NCBI GenBank assembly: GCA_030248065.1
Contig: JASAMV010002428.1
Coordinates: 1-64,000 of the forward strand
Direction of reading: 5' to 3'
DNA length: 64,000 nt
Source of the DNA: Rhynchonema sp. JSB1_4
Lineage: Eukaryota; Nematoda; Chromadorea; Monhysterida; Xyalidae
The position numbers and the translations under genes are program-made. The notes beneath the pieces are model-generated. The model was not told the DNA's origin, made no database searches, and was given only the letters and a program-made list of their open reading frames with translations. Positions 36,301-48,300 of the stretch are shown in pieces (position 1 is the stretch's first letter; each line of letters opens with the position of its first letter).

Positions 36301-39300
36301 GGCCTCTCAGTAACTGATGGTGGTAGTGCCAGTTCAAATTCAGGAGCGAGTAGTCACGGTAACGTAGTAATTGAAACAATCGTTGGCGAAGTAAAAAATG
36401 GAGATGCGAACGGACAAGATGATGGACGCGGACAGGCCAACAGTGGTGCAAGTGTTGGCGTCAGCGGCAATGCAAATGGCAAGAACGGTGGCGCCAGTGG
36501 TCAGGCTGGTGGAAGTGGACATACCAACGGTGGCGCAAGTATTGGCATTGGTGGAAGTGGACAGACCAAGGGTGGTGCAAGCATTGGCATTGGTGGAAAT
36601 GGGCACACCGGCGGTGGCGCAAGTATTGGAATTAACGGCAATACAAATGGCAAGACCGGTGGCGCCAGTGGTCAGTCTGGTGGAAGTGGACAGACCAACG
36701 GTGGCGCAAGTATTGGCATTGGTGGAAGTGGACAGACCGGCGGTGGCGCAAGTATTGGAATCAACGGCAATGCAAATGGCAAGAACGGTGGCGCCAGTGG
36801 TCAGGCTGGTGGAAGTGGACAGACCAACGGTGGCGCAAGTATTGGCATTGGTGGAAGTGGACAGACCGGCGGTGGCGCAAGTATTGAAATCAACGGCAAT
36901 GCAAACGGCAAGAACGGTGGCGCCAGTGGTCAGGCTGGTGGAAGTGGACAGACCAACGGTGGTGCAAGTATTGGCATTGGTGGAAGTGGACAGACCGGCG
37001 GTGGCGCAAGTATCGGAATCAACGGCAATGCAAACGGCAACAACGGTGGCGCCAGTGGTCAGGCTGGTGTAAGTGGACAGGCCGGCGCTGGCGCAAGTAT
37101 TGGAATCAACGGCAATGCAAATGGCAAGACCGGTGGCGCCAGTGGTCAGGCTGGTGGAAGTGGACTGACCAGCGATGGTGCAAGCAATGGCATTAGTGGA
37201 AATGGGCAGACCGGCGGCGGCGCCAGTATTGAAATCAACGGCAATGCAAATGGCAAGACCGGTGGCGCCAGTAGTCAGGCTGGTGGAAGTGGACAGACCA
37301 ACGGTGGTGCCAATATTGGCATTGGTGGAAATGGGCAGACCGGCGGTGGCGCAAGTATTGGAATTAACGGCAATGCAAATGGCAAGACCGGTGGTGCTAG
37401 TGGTCAGGCTGGTGGAAGTGGACAGACCGGCAATGGCGCAAATACTAGCAATGGTGGAAGTGGACAGACCAAAGGTGGTGCAAGCATTGGCATTGGTGGA
37501 AATGGGCAGACCGGCGGCGGCGTCAGTATTGGAATCAACGGCAATGCAAACGGCAAGACCGGTGGCGCCAGAGGTCAGGCTGGTGGAAGTGGACAGACCA
37601 ACGGTGGCGCCAGTGGTCAGGCTGGTGTAAGTGGACAGACCGGCGGTGGCGCAAGTATTGGAATCAACGGCAATGCAAATGGCAAGAACGGTGGCGCCAG
37701 TGGTCAGGCTGGTGGAAGTGGACAGACCAACGGTGGCGCAAGTATTGGCATTGGTGGAAGTGGACAGACCGGCGGTGGCGCAAGTATTGAAATCAACGGC
37801 AATGCAAACGGCAAGAACGGTGGCGCCAGTGGTCAGGCTGGTGGAAGTGGACAGACCAACGGTGGTGCAAGTATTGGCATTGGTGGAAGTGGACAGACCA
37901 AAGGTGGTGCAAGCATTGGCATTGGTGGAAATGGGCAGACCGGCGGCGGCGTCAGTATTGGAATCAACGGCAATGCAAATGGCAAGACCGGTGGTGCTAG
38001 TGGTCAGGCTGGTGGAAGTGGACAGACCGGCAATGGCGCAAATACTAGCAATGGTGGAAGTGGACAGACCAAAGGTGGTGCAAGCATTGGCATTGGTGGA
38101 AATGGGCAGACCGGCGGCGGCGTCAGTATTGGAATCAACGGCAATGCAAACGGCAAGACCGGTGGCGCCAGAGGTCAGGCTGGTGGAAGTGGACAGACCA
38201 ACGGTGGCGCCAGTGGTCAGGCTGGTGTAAGTGGACAGACCGGCGGTGGCGCAAGTATTGGAATCAACGGCAATGCAAATGGCAAGAACGGTGGCGCCAG
38301 TGGTCAGGCTGGTGGAAGTGGACAGACCAACGGTGGCGCAAGTATTGGCATTGGTGGAAGTGGACAGACCGGCGGTGGCGCAAGTATTGAAATCAACGGC
38401 AATGCAAACGGCAAGAACGGTGGCGCCAGTGGTCAGGCTGGTGGAAGTGGACAGACCAACGGTGGTGCAAGTATTGGCATTGGTGGAAGTGGACAGACCG
38501 GCGGTGGCGCAAGTATCGGAATCAACGGCAATGCAAACGGCAACAACGGTGGCGCCAGTGGTCAGGCTGGTGTAAGTGGACAGGCCGGCGCTGGCGCAAG
38601 TATTGGAATCAACGGCAATGCAAATGGCAAGACCGGTGGCGCCAGTGGTCAGGCTGGTGGAAGTGGACTGACCAGCGATGGTGCAAGCAATGGCATTAGT
38701 GGAAATGGGCAGACCGGCGGCGGCGCCAGTATTGAAATCAACGGCAATGCAAATGGCAAGACCGGTGGCGCCAGTAGTCAGGCTGGTGGAAGTGGACAGA
38801 CCAACGGTGGTGCCAATATTGGCATTGGTGGAAATGGGCAGACCGGCGGTGGCGCAAGTATTGGAATTAACGGCAATGCAAATGGCAAGACCGGTGGTGC
38901 TAGTGGTCAGGCTGGTGGAAGTGGACAGACCGGCAATGGCGCAAATACTAGCAATGGTGGAAGTGGACAGACCAAAGGTGGTGCAAGCATTGGCATTGGT
39001 GGAAATGGGCAGACCGGCGGCGGCGTCAGTATTGGAATCAACGGCAATGCAAACGGCAAGACCGGTGGCGCCAGAGGTCAGGCTGGTGGAAGTGGACAGA
39101 CCAACGGTGGCGCCAGTGGTCAGGCTGGTGTAAGTGGACAGGCCGGCGCTGGCGCAAGTATTGGAATCAATGGCAATGCAAATGGCAAGACCGATGGCGC
39201 CAGTGATCACGCTGGTGGAAGTGGACAGACCAACGGTGGCGCAAGTATTGGCATTGGTGGAAGTGGACAGACCAGCGGTGGCGCAAGTATTGAAATCAAC

Positions 39301-41142
39301 GGCAATGCAAACGGCAAGAACGGTGGTGCCAGTGGTCAGGCTGGTGGAAGTGGACAGACCAACGGTGGCGCAAGTGCTACGAATGGGCAAACAAGTGGCA
39401 ATTTCTCTAGGTGTACCGCCGCTGGGTTATATGCAAGTCCATTCCCCACGTTGGATACACTGACGGCAGCCGAAGTTCCAAATGCAGGAGATCAAACGAT
39501 TCCAGACACTCAGGTTGGAAATTCACTGCAGGAACCGGTCTTCTGGGACTATTGAAACACTGTCTAAATCCGCATTTCAGCCTGGAGCTGTCTACAACGA
39601 CCATAGTATTTTGATGTTCGAGCGCGACTCGTCGTGCAAAATCTCGGATCGCAATAGGCTGTTCTACGAATGTTGTGGCAGTATTCCTGGAATGACCGAC
39701 AGCTGTCGTGAAGTATGTCAGTATACGGGCTCGGGTGGCGTCGGCGGATTTCAACAACATATCGATTCCGTGTACGCAAAATGTGGAGCCGATCTTGTCA
39801 GCAAGGTTCGCTCTGTTCATCAATAGCTAAATTATTACCCTTCAAGACACATTTTCAGCCATTATTCAGGTCTTTCAATGTTCGACGGACGACCCTCGGC
39901 GGTCACTTGCTTGCTGCGAAGGGAAATTGAGAATAAATGAGCCAAACCTACGTCAACCAGTGCCAAGACAGTGTCTTGGTCTGTGCGTGGGTGGAGCTCT
40001 CTCATCGTCAGCGTACCAGAAAATATTCCAAGGATCTAGGTGTGAACAATTTTCAAACATTTCTCGCAAGATTTTTACTAAAATCCTAAATATTCCAGAT
40101 TCCAACCGTGCTGGGACTTCAAAACCGACATCAAATCGTGCCTGCGCGAGTTCAAATTCTGCGGAAATTGCAGTTCTAAGCAAGTACCAAGCCAGGCGAA
40201 AGACTGCTGGACAGATTGGGAGTACCCTAACGGTGGGGGAGGTGGTTGTGGTGAATCAGGCAGTGGTGGCGCACAAGCTCCAAATGTTGACGGCTCTACG
40301 ACGGCAAAGGGTGTCGCAACAACGATCCGCACCGTGACATCTACTCTGCATCGCACAACGTCGTCACCATCTCCTGTCCGTGAAACATTACCAAGAGGGG
40401 TAAGCATCACAAAGTCTACGCGCGGTGGTCGGGGAAAGACCACCATGAAGTCAACAATGAGTCCGATGCCTTCCACAGCGACCACTGAGAAGTCAAAGCC
40501 CACAGCAAACAATGGCGATCGACAGTCGACCAGCGTGCACTGGCGATCCACCACCGAAAAAACACGACCTAGAGAGCCACAGGCTGTCACAAAGATCACA
40601 TCGGGCATTGGAGTAGATGGAGGAACAGAAAGTGCGTCGAATTCAGTTGACTCAGCGGATCACACCAGTGGAAAGCACGGGTCCAGGGAGGCGACGTCAA
40701 GCAGCGCTGAGAACTCCGACGCCGATCCCCACGAGCCGAAGGTGTCAAAAGAAAACTCCAATTCCAATGACAATTCCAAGAAATCTACAACATCAAAGTC
40801 AACGGGCAAGAATGGGAAGACCAAGTCCAAATCGACGAGCGAGTCGAGCAGCCAAGACGATGACAAGCCGTGCAGCAAGGGGAAGACCGGAATGCCAAAG
40901 GGGTACACCTACTCGCCGAAGGAGAAATTGGCTATTATCAGTCGAGACGACCAAAAAGTGCGCACCAGGTAAACACACATTCCTTCTTCGATAATTTGTT
41001 TCTTAAAATGTCTGCGCATGACCAACTTCAATGTCAATTTTCCAGAATTTCCGACTTTGCCAGTGGCTTCAAGACGGCCGGAAAGAATCTGCTTTCCATG
41101 TTCGGTAATGCGCTCCGTGAAGCTTCAGGGAAAACACAGTGA
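33358..41142 (+). CDS. Giant secreted Gly/Asn/Ser-rich repeat protein with DB module
   Basis: Seven exons: 33358-33429, 33546-33746, 33817-39513, 39581-39805, 39870-40039, 40099-40968, 41046-41142; phases join to 2443 residues. Signal peptide: MKLVDTSISVVSLLTIQC. Two copies of a short Cys motif follow (CPTGYIFCLERFECV; CPPGTYFCFETFSCV). Exon 3 then encodes two low-complexity arrays: ~18 copies of a 32-residue unit (GPSLPSGGINGGVNIAPPN...) and ~20 copies of a 43-residue unit (GGASGQAGGSGQTNGG...). Exons 4-6 carry a nematode DB module with paired cysteines (FYECCG, REVC, LACCEG, QCLGLC) and later cysteines to about SQAKDCW. The tail is a Ser/Thr/Lys-rich region ending without a TM. This suggests an extracellular matrix, cuticle or coat protein. 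The intron after exon 3 may instead start at 39412 (AG|GTGTAC) with a different acceptor; both keep frame. AATAAA lies at 41455. Confidence 0.85.
34426..36249 (+). repeat. Tandem array of 96-bp coding units (~19 copies)
   Basis: Each unit encodes 32 residues, GPSLPSGGINGGVNIAPPN then VPNGNIDGEISVN. The first copy is diverged (SINGAVSIAQ); the other eighteen differ at only a few positions (GG/SG, NV/NI, GE/GD, CCA/CCC). The near identity at synonymous sites points to recent homogenisation. Each unit keeps the frame open on the opposite strand as well. Confidence 0.95.
36472..39380 (+). repeat. Tandem array of ~129-bp coding units with larger duplications
   Basis: The basic unit encodes about 43 residues (GGASGQAGGSGQTNGGASIG then IGGSGQTGGGASIGINGNANGK). 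Over it lie longer duplications: about 890 bp at 36740-37625 recurs at 38243-39128 (offset 1503 bp), and the block around 37631 recurs 600 bp later at 38231. All offsets are multiples of three, so the frame survives. Confidence 0.9.
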
Positions 41143-44100
41143 CCTGTACATATATACTGTACATCCTTATCAACAAAATTGGATTCAGCGATTCCGCTTA
41201 CTTTCTGGCTTAATTTTGCCAGCTGTAGCTTCTTCTGATTCTTTTATCCCCGATGATTCAGTATAGCATTTTATGACAGTCCCATATTTGCTCGCACCTT
41301 ACAGCAGCTGTTAATATCTTCATGCTTGTTTTCTTCAAACTGTCTCCGCGCAATAAGCCTTGTGATTAGTCTTTTCCGGGTTGAAGTTATGCCAACCACG
41401 TGTGTGTGTGCTGTTACGCTTCTTACTGGCGGGTTTAAAATTCAGTGTGTCAATAATAAACTATTGTGTTGAGATGTCATTGCGTGCGTTTGAAATTGTT
41501 CTTGTTCCCTGAGCCGCGTTTAAAGCCAACGAAAGGTTTCTGCCTAAGTCTCGGTTCGTGCACAAAAAAGCAAATTTTCATGGCTGCCACTGGCAGGGGC
41601 AGGCGCCGGCGATTAAACGTCACAGCATAATCTCAACAGGGACAACAACCAAGGTCAATAGAACATACAGCCTGAAGGTGCGCCACCAAAGTGCGCACCA
41701 ACAACAGTGCAGTCACGTGGCCTTGGGGTGAATTTATTGAAGAAGGACTTTATTCGTGCGCGCGCAATCCAGTTTGTTTTTATTTCTTCTTCCTTCTAAT
41801 GAAGATTCGTGCTGCTCCGCGCAAACAGCACGAGATTATGGCGCATGCTTTGCGGCAGCAGCAGCCGGTAGGAAATTAACGAACCGACAGAGCGGCACCG
41901 CATGTGCAGTCTACGGTCGGCATATAGGGACAGAAATGCGCAATTTATGCACTTCCGCACGGGGACGCAATTCAGTTCATGTTTCTAGATCGCAACGAAC
42001 AGTACATACCTACACCGTGAACGATTCCTGTGGCAATCTGGGTTGTTGGTTTCTTAGTACATATTTACTTTTCAGTGAATAAAACATCCCTGAGAACTCA
42101 ACGCGACCTTTCTTGAAACAAAAAGTAGTGCTTCATGGTACAGATAGGCTGTTCATTAATTGAATGGCCTTTCCACTTGCATATCGGCTGGTGTAGCTGG
42201 TTTCCCAACATTATGTTCTGAATAATCCTCATTCCCCCGGAACAATGGCTGGGATTAAAACTGCCTCCATCACGCACGCGCACGCATCGGAGGACTTTCA
42301 TCTCAAAGTTTTTTGTACCCTTGTTCATCTTTTTTTCATTTTGAATATAATTTCATGTTTTATAAATGTGGCCATAAACAACCAACGTTTCTTTCGTCTG
42401 CAGTTCCACCCTTTTCCTGATCTTTTGTCTTTATGTGTAACTGCTGCATACGAGGTGCGCGGTATGCACTTTGAAGGCGAAGACCAACATCTGTCGTGAA
42501 GTCAGACGTTCAGATGACGGCGTTGCGCGAGCTACATGCATCAAATGAAGCACAGTCCATCCTCTCTATGGTGACATAAACGGGACCCGCCCACTTTTGT
42601 CACCACAATTTACAGAATGTTCACATTGGGCCGATTTTGCATGTGACGAGAAGCTTTGAATTTGAAAAACTGTGGTGCATTTTGTGGATTTTGAATCTGC
42701 AGAATAATTTCGGACTAAGAACATTGCAGAACCAATACAAACAACAGGCAAAAAATTAGGTGTTTGAGCCGGCATGAGCTCCATTTTTGTCTTATTTGTG
42801 ACTACGCCCGGACCATTGGTGCACCCGTGGTGCCTCCAGATTTGTGTCTGTCTACTAGACAGTGGGAGGTTTCCCATCATCAAGAGCAGAGTGAAAATTC
42901 AGTACCTTGACACGTTTGTCACAATAAAGAGGATTCCACCAGAGGTATGTACTGAGGGTCGCTATATAAAGAAGACAGACTGTATTTCTGTACCATGTGA
43001 CTGACATACTCAGTGCAGCAAAAGTTGCCGCCGCATACTGTACAATGATAGGCCTGCATATAACGCACAAGCTTCCGTCGATGTTCGGTTTGGTCCTCGG
43101 AGATGCGATCACGTGACTTTGTGAGTCGACGTTGTTTTCGAGAAACAGGTTTGAATCGCGTCGTATAAAGTGTTTTGTTGGACGACTCGACTTATTTTAT
43201 CCATATTCACAAATGCAGGCAAGTCAGCGATAGCGACATCAAACGCACTATGCGCTTTTTTTTGGCTCCTGGCTCTCCACACACTCTGATGTCAGCGAAT
43301 GCCATACAACACCGCGCCCCTTCCAGATTTATTAACCCAAGCAACAAGACCGCACGTGATCTTTTTCGATTTGATAACTCCAATTTCCCAAGAAAGCACG
43401 CGGTCTCTCTTCAGCGTGTTGTTTGATGGCTGTGTGTGTGTGTCTGCGGAATACTGATGCGGGGGCAGCAGCGTGATTTGAAATGCATGTTCGCCTTGCA
43501 TGCCAAATCATGGTTATAGATGGCACGTGGCACCCAATGCGGTTTTACGTACCTTAATTTGGCCTGTCTGGACATGTTTTCTTGTTTATTTTTTTTTACT
43601 AAAAATTATATCCTATACCCATCATCCTGTACCATCCCTTGGTTTCAACTGACGATTAGAACAGTTGTCGGTCGGGGCGTGCTAAGTATTACGGCTCGCT
43701 CAGATAGACCAGAAACACGAAATATTATATTTTGGATGTTCGGTTTTGGGTTCGAAAAAACCCGAAACACAAAGCATGATATTCGAATCGAATAACGTTT
43801 CACGGCTGACGGTATTATTGTTCGCGTCAACTAAGACCGAAACATTTTCGGGTTTCGGCCGAGCCATGAATTCAGGGTCTTGACTCTGAAAACAAAACAA
43901 CGAACCAAGTTAACTCCTTTTAGTTGAACCGGGGCGACCCAAACTCACGACACCACAGGCCAAAAAGCATCCCTGAATGCGCGCAGTGTGCAGGACATCA
44001 GCGGCAAAATGCGCAGCTTGACAATACATACACTGGATGCCCAGCGACGATCAAAGTTGACAATCCAATAAGCCCATGTTCTCGTTGCTGCTTTGTTGTT

Positions 44101-44788
44101 GTTGGGTTGATGTGTTTATTTTAGGATCCTAATTATTCCGAGATTACTATTGTTCACGCACGTGCTCACGTGTATCCAGCCATCCATAAAATGACGTCAT
44201 AACGTTAAAATGTTTTGATTTAGGAGCAGCAACCCACGCAAAACTGGTCTTCCAGTGCAACTGTGTTTTTCGTTGTTCTCACGAACAGGTTCATTTCTTT
44301 TGTTTTAGCACGTGAGTTATCCTACTACACACCGTGGTTCTCAGAAACGATTATGTGACGGATGGTCCCAGGACCATCCGTCGCCCTTGGCGTTGGCAGG
44401 ATGGTCCCAGTTTCCCTCCAAGAGGGGCGGGTGGTCCCAAAATGAAGAGCGACTATTGGTCATAGTTCCCCATTCAGAGGAGCGGATGTTCCCACATTAA
44501 AAATAGCCAGAAATCAGCCTCACAGACACGACAGCACATTAGACAATGCTAAGTTGTACCTATAAGTATACGTACATATGTGTGTTTGTATGACTGTTAT
44601 GCTTCAAAGTAGAAACCCGGCGGAAGTGCAGTTTGTCGGTGTCGGCCACAGCGGACCACACAATTATACATCGAAAATGCCAGTCACGCGCTGCATGGGG
44701 GTTGGGACCATTCGTCGCCCTTGAAAATGCCCACTTTCAACATGGGAGCATCCGTCGCCCTTGGCAGACGAAGGTTCGCCCCTCTTAA

Positions 44789-45327
44789 AGGGTGTGTCTA
44801 ACGTCTCCTAACCCCATGTTTTGTTGGGTGGAATTGAAAGATGACCTCGAAAGGCCGCCGTGTGCAAAAAACCGCGTCTTCTAACTAGCCAAATCGCGAA
44901 ATCTTGAGGGTTACTTTTCGAATTAAATCAATTTCCGGACACAAAATTCAGACTGAGATGACGGAAAAAGCTGCGAAGCGAAACACACACAAACCAGCTT
45001 CTATGTGTTAAATGAAACATTCATTGTGTTCACAGTCAAGCTGTCAGCCGGAGCGGTGTGTGTTGAGCGTCTACGTGCATTGTATAGGCGGCTGAGCCGC
45101 GCTTAAACATACAATGTTTCGGCAGAATAATGCCAAACGTGAGTAGCGCCCACTCAAAAGCGCCTGGAGTTTTGTGTCCGGAAATTGACTTAATTCGAAA
45201 AGTAACCTTCAAGATTTCGCGATTTAGCGAGTTACAAGACGCGGTTTTTTGCACACGCCGGCCTGTCGAGGTCGTCATTCGATTGCACCTCATAAAACAT
45301 GGGTTTAAGAGACGTTAGACACACCCT
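44789..45327. mobile_element. MITE with TTAA duplication and ~165-bp inverted repeats
   Basis: Both ends read AGGGTGTGTCTAACGTCTC going inward. The arms remain about 90% complementary for ~165 bp, including GTGTGCAAAAAACCGCGTCT and TTACTTTTCGAATTAA. TTAA is present at 44785-44788 and 45328-45331. TTAA duplication is characteristic of piggyBac-type insertion; the superfamily is inferred from that alone. There is no open frame of note inside. Confidence 0.8.
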
Positions 45328-48300
45328 TTAAGGGAGTGGGACCATCAGGCATACGCTCAGAAATTTATGGTATGAGCCATCATAAACCTCAATGAGGTAC
45401 TATGTGTGCCTGGGGCATGACATCGGCATCTGATGGCGTGCTTACCATCAGAAGTTTTTTTATTGAAAATCTTTCAAATGTTGGTCATACGTGTTTTAGC
45501 AAATGGAACTTGCTGTCCATCAATCCCAAAGGAGGAATGTTTTCTTCCCTGGACACCTACGTACCAAGTGGGCCAAACTTGATACACACTCACCTTACCA
45601 TGGTATATGGCGTGCCGCTCAACAAGCCTCCAATAAACAGAAAGTAGTATGACGCTTTGAAATGGGTTCTGTGCGCCTCGTATGCTTATTGAATTTCTCC
45701 CAGAATTGGAAAAATTTGGATGCAATTCGAGAAAATTCGTTAACGCCCGATAATGAAATGAAGGTGTTCCTCACGAAACCCGGAAACATGCTGTGAATTC
45801 CGATGAAACTGGAGGTCTCAAATAAATTAGTGTCACGTTTTTTGAACAGCTGTTTTGTGGCGGAAACATATGGGAGTGAAACACGTCACTGAACAACGCT
45901 TCAATTTTATCCTGGAAAAGTTATCGTGCTGCCAGTAACTCATCCATATGATCCTCCGGCCTGTCAATGAACGTCTCACATGTGTAGTCTTATCAAAATT
46001 GGCAATTTTGGTGGTTTTTTTGGCGCGCTGTCCAAAAACCAACAGCATTTTGCAACAAGTTACTCTCTTCTTCATAGCAGATGGTTACTGTAGCAGCGCA
46101 TCTGAGAAGTTTGAACCGTGACAGCCATCTGAGTGTTTGTTTGCTTGAACGCCGCAGCCCTACAGCAGCCATATATATATAAGTACTGTATGTTTTCGGG
46201 TGCTTAGTTATCGCCCTGTGTTTTTGTTCCCTCTCCAATAAGGCAGTACACCAGCAATGCAGAGCGACGTGATATTTTAGGTCAAAACAAACGCACACAC
46301 AGCTGGAGCTTTCTTCATCGCATCTTTTAGCAACAAAAACGTCTTGAAGAATTTGTGCCACTGACACCTTTTATGGCGGCTGTTTCTCACATTTTGGATG
46401 ACTTATGTATATGCTCGGTAACTCTATACATACATATACTGTGTACGTTGAGAAGAGTTTATGTGGAATTGTGCACCAAGTGTAGATTACGCACAAATGT
46501 CGATGAATTACATATGCTGTTTCCCGCTCTGGAAGTTCCGAAAGCGTCAGCTGCTTCAGACAGCAGTCATTTGCAGATTTCCAAAAAAAACAGAAATAAT
46601 GCATGTGTAATGAAGCGTTTTTGAGGTTATACGTTATGTCTTTTTTCGGTGAACTGCAAGGGATTCGAAAATAGCATTGAACAATTCGTGTGAAAAACCA
46701 CAGTTGGAATAAGTCTTACTTGGCCCATTGTTTTGCCCGCCGCGTCCTTGTTTTGTTTATCAAGCACGAGCACTACCACTTCATATGTACCTGCCACGCG
46801 CGCTCCAAAAAGGGCTTTTCATGCTAAATTATTCACGTCGTATTTTTGGTTTTGTCTCAGAATTACAAGGACAAATGCTACCTGAACAACTACACAACTT
46901 TAGAACCTCTACCAACCAAACTCAGATTTTCTGCGGTCCTGATTACACTGAAAGTAACCACTGAAGCGAAAACCTCTTGGAAGCACCTTCTTGGCTTCTA
47001 CGGCGAGAATCCAGTTTTTCTTCATTGTGACGTATGGTCTTTTTGCATCCAGCCAGTTATTCTCAAATTCTGAACCATAATTACTACAGACTGTAATTTT
47101 CGGGCTGCAGCTTTATTTTGCATTGGAACATTTCCGGATCGGGCTGTGGGGCCATCCTGCGCACATAGGTACACGAGCGAACCAGGGCTGCAAGTGCTGT
47201 GGGGGCGGTTCATGACGCATCGTGCTTGAGCTCAAGCCCGGCAAAAAGTTTTTTTGCAGAAGTGGTTACAAGGCAGGAGATTATTATGATGGATTAGCCA
47301 TAGCCATTAGCCATTGAGTTGTTCGGTTTTTAGTCAGAAGTTCGAATTAAGCCCCCTCCTCCGCCGTCAAAAATACCGCAGATATACTTAATCAGGTCTT
47401 ACCTTGGATGAAAATTTTCTCTGTACTTTATTCGCAGCATAATGGTCATACTATATGTGAATATAACACACAGTGTTTTGTTAAGAATATGTTCGCTTTG
47501 CGGTTGCAACCCGTTTTGTTTGAATCAAATCAAAGATTACTACAAGTATACCATCAAGTTTATAATTTTTTGAAGAAGTGCATTAAATGCATTGCCTTCA
47601 CAAATCTATAAACACCATGAGCTTCTTTTGTTCTCCAACAACAGGATCTCAGTTAAGCCCTCTGTGGGCTTCATTTGGAATTTAATCTTTTTTTTCCTGC
47701 AATGTCCAAATATAAACGCATGTCCTAAACAAACCCCCAGAAGCACAATGGAAGTTTTTCGGTTTATTGTACTATGATTTCAGGCCGACTTCGTGACAGT
47801 TCTTTCAGTGTGTATAAGACACATGAGAGATCCAATTTCTTCAAAGATCAGGACAGATACAGTACCTACAATGTACATACGCTTTTCGTGCTTCACGGTC
47901 GGTGCTCATTGTTAAGCTGCTTTAGTGCTCGAGCCAGGCTTTACATGCCGAAACCAATATGAGTAACTCGATGCAAATGAAGGCAAATAATTAATGAGCA
48001 CAAGCAGCTTTCCCAACATAAATGCAATAATTGCAGAAAATTTATCTGCGTGTGTAACAACATGCGTGTGGTCCTTTGATTGAAACTTGCGCTTGAATTT
48101 AGAGGACAGTATAGCACTTCCATCCGGCGAAAGTTTGGAGTGTTCGCTCGCATCTTCCCTTGGTATACATTTCCTTGGTCTCAAGAGCGAGCTACCCACG
48201 TTACCCATGTTGAGATATTTGACCAGATGCTGGTATGCAGCTGTATACATACATACATACATACAGTACATACATATGTACGTAACGTACGTTTTCTCTG

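Noticed and set aside
34482..39390. Minus-strand open frames of 580 and 1016 codons
   Set aside because: They are shadows of the tandem repeats of the plus-strand gene; no start context, splice or domain supports them, and the plus frame has a signal peptide and DB module.
36398..39463. Plus-strand frames rich in VEVDRPTVAQVL in a second frame
   Set aside because: Same repeat effect in the +1 frame; broken repeatedly by stops while the main frame stays open for 5.7 kb.
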